DNA of 64,000 nt from a bacterium OM1 bin76 (GTDB lineage: Bacteria; Actinomycetota; Acidimicrobiia; Spongiisociales; ZC4RG35), in assembly GCA_002238785.1 (NCBI GenBank), contig MPNA01000002.1:124001-188000 (forward strand), written 5' to 3'. Numbering within the stretch: position 1 is the first letter of the stretch; every line of letters starts with the position of its first letter. Position numbers and translations under genes: made by a program. A model generated the notes under the pieces. The model searched no databases. It was given only the letters and a program-made list of their open reading frames with translations, and was not told where the DNA came from. Shown here one piece after another: positions 60,524 through 64,000 of this stretch.

Positions 60524-62266
60524 TTAGGCGTTGGTGGGCGTGCTGCCCGGTGGCCCTCGGGGCGCGGTTCCGTTAGTGGCTATGGGTTTGTCGGGCGGCG
60601 CGGTTTCGTTGTCTGGGGGCGGTGGATGGTCGCCGTTGTTTTCTGCTGATCGTTTTCGGGAGAGGTAGCTTTTGGCTTGGCGTAGGTTGTGAGCGACGAT
60701 TAGGGCGAGAACGCCCATGTTGTTGGCGATGGCGCCGAGTGCCCGGCACCAGCCGTGTCGGAGGCCGCCGTCGGTTTTGACCATGTTGTTGAAGTTTTCG
60801 ATTTGCATGCGTCGGGTGTAGCGCTTTTTCCATGCGGGTGTGCCGAAGGGAATGCTCTGGTAGGTGTCGAGTTGTTCCACGGGGATGGTCAGGGTGCCGT
60901 CGCAGCAGTATTCGTCTTCGATGTTGACAACGCGGGGCACGGTGCGTTCGCGGGTGGCTCTGCGTCGGCTGCGGGTTTTGGCGTTGGTGGTGACCCGCCC
61001 GGCGCATTGGGGGCAGATGAAACGAATGGCTCCGTTTTTGTCGGGTTTGCTGATGGGCGAATATCGGTATTTGGCACGGTCGGCGTACCACTTCCGTAGT
61101 TTTTTGCCGGTGAGATCTTCAGGTGGTACCCATAGGTCTTCGGGCATCCATTTCGGGAAGAAGGTGCCGCAGTTGAGGAGCAGTGTCTGTTCTTTGCCTT
61201 TGAGTCCTGCTTTGACGAGTTCCGCTTTTTCCTTGTGGTCGTCGTCGTAGTCCATCACTATGTCGATGCCTAGTCGGTGCAAGGGCCGGACGAAATCTTT
61301 CCCGAAGCGGGTGTATCCGAGGTCGGCGATGACTGTTGTGACGTTGGGAAATTGTTCGAGGGTGGCGAGGATGGCGTTGAGTCCGCTGAGAGCGATGTCG
61401 TTGTTAGCGGGCACCGATTTGACGTGGGGGGAGAACATGGGCGGGGCTGCGCCTATTCGTATTCTGTGGGGGTCTCCGCTCCATGTGGCGTCGGCGGCGA
61501 GGGTGACCGCGTGCCCGTACATACCGTTGAACGGCCCGGCAGGGATCTTGTTGGTGGCGGTGCGCCAACCGCCCCGGCAGTCGGGACAGGCGCTGCGGCG
61601 GAGACGACCCCGCAAGTCAAGCTCTCCGATTTTGGGGTTTTCTTTCAGGGGCTGGTGTTTTCGGACTTCCTTTTCGATGCGGTGGTCTTTGGTTACGGCC
61701 CAACATGTGATGGGTGTCCAGTCCAAAGCAACAGTGGTGATTTCGTTTGTCAGGCCCACAGGGAGGGTGGCGGAGACGAATGTGTGCATGAACCAGTCGA
61801 TCGATCGGATAGCGCCGTTGGACGTGAACCAGGTTTGCAATAGGGCCGCTTCGAGGCGTTTGATTTGTTTGACCGTCATCGTGTAGGTGATCGGATGTCG
61901 TGTGTCCCAGGTCCACAGTCCCAGTTCGATACCGAGGCGGTGGTCGAGTCCGTTGATTACCGAGCAGATGTCGCTTCGGAGGTACCGGTCTTTTTCTTCG
62001 GCGGCGAGGATCATGCACAGCAGCAGTGTTTTGATACTGAGACGGGATTTCCGTCCTGGGTGGCGACGGAGACGCTTTTCCAGTTCGGGGATGAGACCGC
62101 TCGATTGGATTACCCGCAGTATCCGCCGGGCCAGCCGGTTGTTTGATTTCTTGGGATAGCGCTTGTCCTCGCTGGGATGATCTCCGGGCAGTCGCGACTC
62201 GAGGTTGCTTTTCTCGCGGTTGTCCTGTTCGTTTCCAGCGGCCCGGAGGTGTTGTTTGAGGGTCAT
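60524..62266 (-). CDS. DDE-type transposase with Cys-rich zinc-finger-like segments
   Basis: A 580-residue protein. Candidate DDE residues are Asp182 (TTVALDWTPITCW), Asp315 (TTVIADLGYTRFGKDF) and Glu490 (RRMQIENFNNMVK), placed as in IS4/IS1182-like transposases. The CPDC motif (227-230), CPQC (418-421) and Cys454-Cys455 could bind zinc. The N-terminal 75 residues are basic and helix-rich. Its ATG overlaps the stop of the upstream recombinase-like gene by ATGA, so both are made together. No terminal inverted repeats were found by eye. The exact IS family was not identified. Confidence 0.7.
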   Translation of the reverse strand: MTLKQHLRAAGNEQDNREKSNLESRLPGDHPSEDKRYPKKSNNRLARRILRVIQSSGLIPELEKRLRRHPGRKSRLSIKTLLLCMILAAEEKDRYLRSDICSVINGLDHRLGIELGLWTWDTRHPITYTMTVKQIKRLEAALLQTWFTSNGAIRSIDWFMHTFVSATLPVGLTNEITTVALDWTPITCWAVTKDHRIEKEVRKHQPLKENPKIGELDLRGRLRRSACPDCRGGWRTATNKIPAGPFNGMYGHAVTLAADATWSGDPHRIRIGAAPPMFSPHVKSVPANNDIALSGLNAILATLEQFPNVTTVIADLGYTRFGKDFVRPLHRLGIDIVMDYDDDHKEKAELVKAGLKGKEQTLLLNCGTFFPKWMPEDLWVPPEDLTGKKLRKWYADRAKYRYSPISKPDKNGAIRFICPQCAGRVTTNAKTRSRRRATRERTVPRVVNIEDEYCCDGTLTIPVEQLDTYQSIPFGTPAWKKRYTRRMQIENFNNMVKTDGGLRHGWCRALGAIANNMGVLALIVAHNLRQAKSYLSRKRSAENNGDHPPPPDNETAPPDKPIATNGTAPRGPPGSTPTNA

Positions 62267-63195
62267 GCGCCCAGCGCCCCCGTCACCGCTGTCATGTCAT
62301 CCAGGGAGGCGTTGATGTAGCCGAGGAGACTGTCGAGGGTGTTGGCGGACAGCGGCCCGGCGACTCTTCGCAGCGAAGCCAGGGGAGTGCCCGCTGTCAG
62401 GTGAGCGGAGAGCCATGTCGAACGGGCCCGTCGCAATGACAGGCCCTGTGCGTTGACGGGACCGAGCCCCTGGGCGACCGCGTGGACAGCGTTGTGGTGG
62501 TCGCCCGTGACAAACCGATCAGTTGGACAGAGACTCGCTGCTGCGCGGGCCAGGTTCGTGTAAGCAGCCCGGATCGGTACCAGACGAGAGTTGTTGCCTC
62601 TCACCCGTACCACCAGTCGGCCATTGCCGAAATCTTCGAGGTCGGCGGTGCGGGCAGCGGTGATTTCTACGCCGTTCAAACCGGCTCCGAGGGCACCGGA
62701 GACGACCCACATGCGGGTAGCGCGGTTGGAACGTCCCGGCAGCCTCGCGGCGGCGACGAAGTCTGTTTCTTCGGCAGGGGTGTAGGGTTCGGCTACTTTC
62801 AGCCTGCTGACTTTCTGTGGTGGGGGTGGCCACGCTGTCGGGTTGGCGGCCCGACCAATGATGCGTAGCAACCACCGGAGCTTTTCCCTTCCCTTGGGCG
62901 ACAAGTGCGGGTTTTGACGCATCGACCAGTACTCGACGTTTTCGGGTGTCAACACAATGTCCCGGTCGACCGTGCCCAACGAGCGATGCGCCCACACTGC
63001 TATCCCCGCGACAGCTCCCAAGAACCGCTGTGCCTGGTTGGCGTCGTGGGGAGGCACCGCTGTGACCCATTTGCGGACTGTGGGCAGCAACGGCTCCAAC
63101 GCGTCCACGTCGCGGGCTGGCCACTTGGCCGGGCGCCAACGTTCCAACACTTCGGCCACTTCGGGCGGCGGTGTCGGGGATCGGTTCATCCGCAC
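62263..63195 (-). CDS. Tyrosine-recombinase-like protein with degenerate active site
   Basis: A 310-residue protein, start GTG 63195 or ATG 63189. The layout matches the phage-integrase fold: an all-helical N-terminal half, then GALGAGLNGVEITAARTADLE (in parts), a beta region LVVRVRGNNSRLVPI, and GLSLRRARSTWLSAHLTAG followed by TLDSLLGYI. Against the usual RHRHY set, Arg I reads Asn174, the first His reads Leu252, the second His reads Pro281, and the Tyr reads Leu290; only Arg255 (Arg II) remains. It is thus likely DNA-binding but catalytically dead. It is coupled to the transposase by ATGA. Alignment is by eye. Confidence 0.6.
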   Translation of the reverse strand: MRMNRSPTPPPEVAEVLERWRPAKWPARDVDALEPLLPTVRKWVTAVPPHDANQAQRFLGAVAGIAVWAHRSLGTVDRDIVLTPENVEYWSMRQNPHLSPKGREKLRWLLRIIGRAANPTAWPPPPQKVSRLKVAEPYTPAEETDFVAAARLPGRSNRATRMWVVSGALGAGLNGVEITAARTADLEDFGNGRLVVRVRGNNSRLVPIRAAYTNLARAAASLCPTDRFVTGDHHNAVHAVAQGLGPVNAQGLSLRRARSTWLSAHLTAGTPLASLRRVAGPLSANTLDSLLGYINASLDDMTAVTGALGA

Positions 63196-63492
63196 AGTCC
63201 CAACCCGCCTCCCGTGCGGTTCGTCCTCGCCGGACGGCCGTCACCGACACGTGTGACAGTTCCCGCCGGGATGCCCCGGGGAGGCGTTTGCCGGGACAGG
63301 TCTTTCGTTGCGAATGTCTGTTTGCACACCTCCCCTATCAAACCACAACCCCCGACACTAAGATTGCTATTAGCATCCTGTAGCTCTAAAACCCTGATCA
63401 CAACTCTGACTTTGTCCATTGAACTCGACAATATCAGGTGCCTGTGACACCTTAATGATCACCCCAAAAGGGGTCGGCTACGCTTCTCCCTC
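63196..63492. promoter_or_regulatory. Divergent intergenic region with inverted repeats, likely shared regulatory region
   Basis: It separates the recombinase-like/transposase operon from the XRE-type gene. Inverted repeats near the XRE start are AGGTG-CCTGTGA-CACCT (63436-63452) and ACCCC-AAAA-GGGGT (63461-63474); GCTA-T-TAGC (63366-63374) lies between. These could be sites for the XRE protein. No convincing -35/-10 pair was found. Confidence 0.4.
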
Positions 63493-63837
63493 ATGCCCAG
63501 TCCCCGGAACCACCCAATCGCCTACCTCGAAGAAAACGGTGACTTTCCCCACGGCCCCTACCAAAAAGACGCACCCAAAGAAGTCTTCCTCGCAGCAGGC
63601 CTAGCCGTCCGACTCCAAACCAAGATCGGCGACGAATCGATAAGGTACATCGCCAAAAAAGCCGATCTCAGTCCCCAAACACTCCTCAACATTCTCAAAG
63701 GAGCATCCTGGCCGGATCTTCGCACCATCGCCAGACTCGAAAACGCTCTCGACACCAAACTATGGGGAAACGAACACCGCCGCTACTACCGCCGCCTCCA
63801 CATCTGGTTGGAACATCCCAACCAGCAGCCCCGATGA
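63493..63837 (+). CDS. XRE-family helix-turn-helix protein
   Basis: A 114-residue protein with one Cro/C1-type helix-turn-helix at about residues 45-90: SIRYIAKKADLSPQTLLNIL then GASWPDLRTIARLENALDTKLW. The C-terminal RRYYRRLHIWLEHP is basic and aromatic. It is divergent from the recombinase-like/transposase operon and is the likely repressor. Its A-rich codons differ from the GC-rich housekeeping genes, in keeping with a mobile origin. Confidence 0.78.
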   Translation: MPSPRNHPIAYLEENGDFPHGPYQKDAPKEVFLAAGLAVRLQTKIGDESIRYIAKKADLSPQTLLNILKGASWPDLRTIARLENALDTKLWGNEHRRYYRRLHIWLEHPNQQPR

Positions 63838-64000
63838 CGCGCATGCCGCCCCATAGAATGGGCGGGTCCTGCTCGCCCGGGAGACAGCAATCGACGATCC
63901 CCCTTGGACCGTTCCGGGTGGCCGCCTGCTGTTGCGGGGTGCGGGGCTTATAATGCTGGGATGGTGTTGGCGAATGTGAGGCTGTGAAGCTGCCGAGGTG
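63838..64000. other. Right edge, no gene seen, possible promoter
   Basis: TATAAT at 63949-63954 is a perfect -10 hexamer without a matching -35 at 17 bases. It may drive a gene starting beyond the window. Confidence 0.3.

Noticed and set aside
63381-63392. Minus strand reads GTTTTAGAGCTA, identical to the first 12 bases of common type II-A CRISPR repeats
   Set aside because: It occurs once, no repeat-spacer pattern surrounds it, no cas gene is nearby, and a 12-base match is compatible with chance.
60390-63474. Possible terminal inverted repeats of the transposase unit (GACACCCCCAAAAC near 60400 against ATCACCCCAAAAGG near 63459)
   Set aside because: The match is short and gapped, and the right-hand copy is part of a local palindrome; not enough to call element ends.
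60280-64000. tRNA-Lys 3' end as an attachment site
   Set aside because: No second copy of the tRNA 3' segment was found in the window to the right, so attL/attR cannot be called.

Overview
The window is GC-rich bacterial DNA, most likely from an uncultured actinobacterium, perhaps of the Acidimicrobiia type. This is inferred from the mix of families: an F420-type FDOR oxidoreductase, an MpaB-like DUF2236 protein, an SLH-VanW surface protein, a UvrD helicase with HRDC domains, molybdenum hydroxylases, and many GTG starts and ATGA/TGATG stop-start overlaps. No rRNA is present; one tRNA (Lys, anticodon TTT) lies at 60.2 kb.

Layout. 0-4 kb: two convergent genes for exported proteins, a heparinase II/III-like protein and a PQQ-type sugar dehydrogenase lipoprotein, which share an unusual Cys-containing box after the signal peptide. 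4.4-10.2 kb: a tightly coupled six-gene minus-strand operon, with three subunits of a xanthine-dehydrogenase-family molybdenum hydroxylase, a MoaD/ThiS-like protein, a PfkB kinase and a PsuG pseudouridine-5'-phosphate glycosidase. It suggests a pseudouridine/uracil catabolic unit. 10.4-22.2 kb: catabolic and surface genes (DUF2236 protein, alpha/beta hydrolase, zinc alcohol dehydrogenase, FAH-family enzyme, Gfo/Idh oxidoreductase, two tandem MFS transporters, SLH-VanW protein, gamma-glutamyltransferase, FDOR). 22.3-27.6 kb: a UvrD helicase with two HRDC domains, a phosphodiesterase, and a PIN-like/DUF433 toxin-antitoxin pair. 27.6-30.8 kb: choline-sulfatase and a choline-dehydrogenase-like GMC oxidoreductase. 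31-41 kb: a respiratory complex I operon, nuoABCDHIJKLMN, without nuoEFG.

41-52 kb: accessory DNA with a DUF4143 ATPase, an esterase, an EamA-type membrane protein, two VapBC pairs, an orphan antitoxin with a decayed toxin, a class II Fic protein, and a PLP decarboxylase coupled to an Asp/Glu-racemase-family gene. Short repeated AT-rich elements (ACTAAT pairs, TTAGTAG boxes) lie upstream of several of these genes. 52-56 kb: an Fbp-type ferric iron ABC transporter. 56-60 kb: a coupled nitroreductase, cyclase and phosphotriesterase-family set, then a small potassium channel and an isochorismatase-family hydrolase.

60.2-64 kb: downstream of tRNA-Lys lies a mobile-looking unit: a DDE-type transposase translationally coupled to a protein with a tyrosine-recombinase-like fold whose catalytic residues appear lost, plus a divergent XRE-type regulator. 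This and the molybdenum hydroxylase/pseudouridine operon are the best candidates for undescribed systems. All family calls come from reading motifs in the translated sequence; no database search was run.
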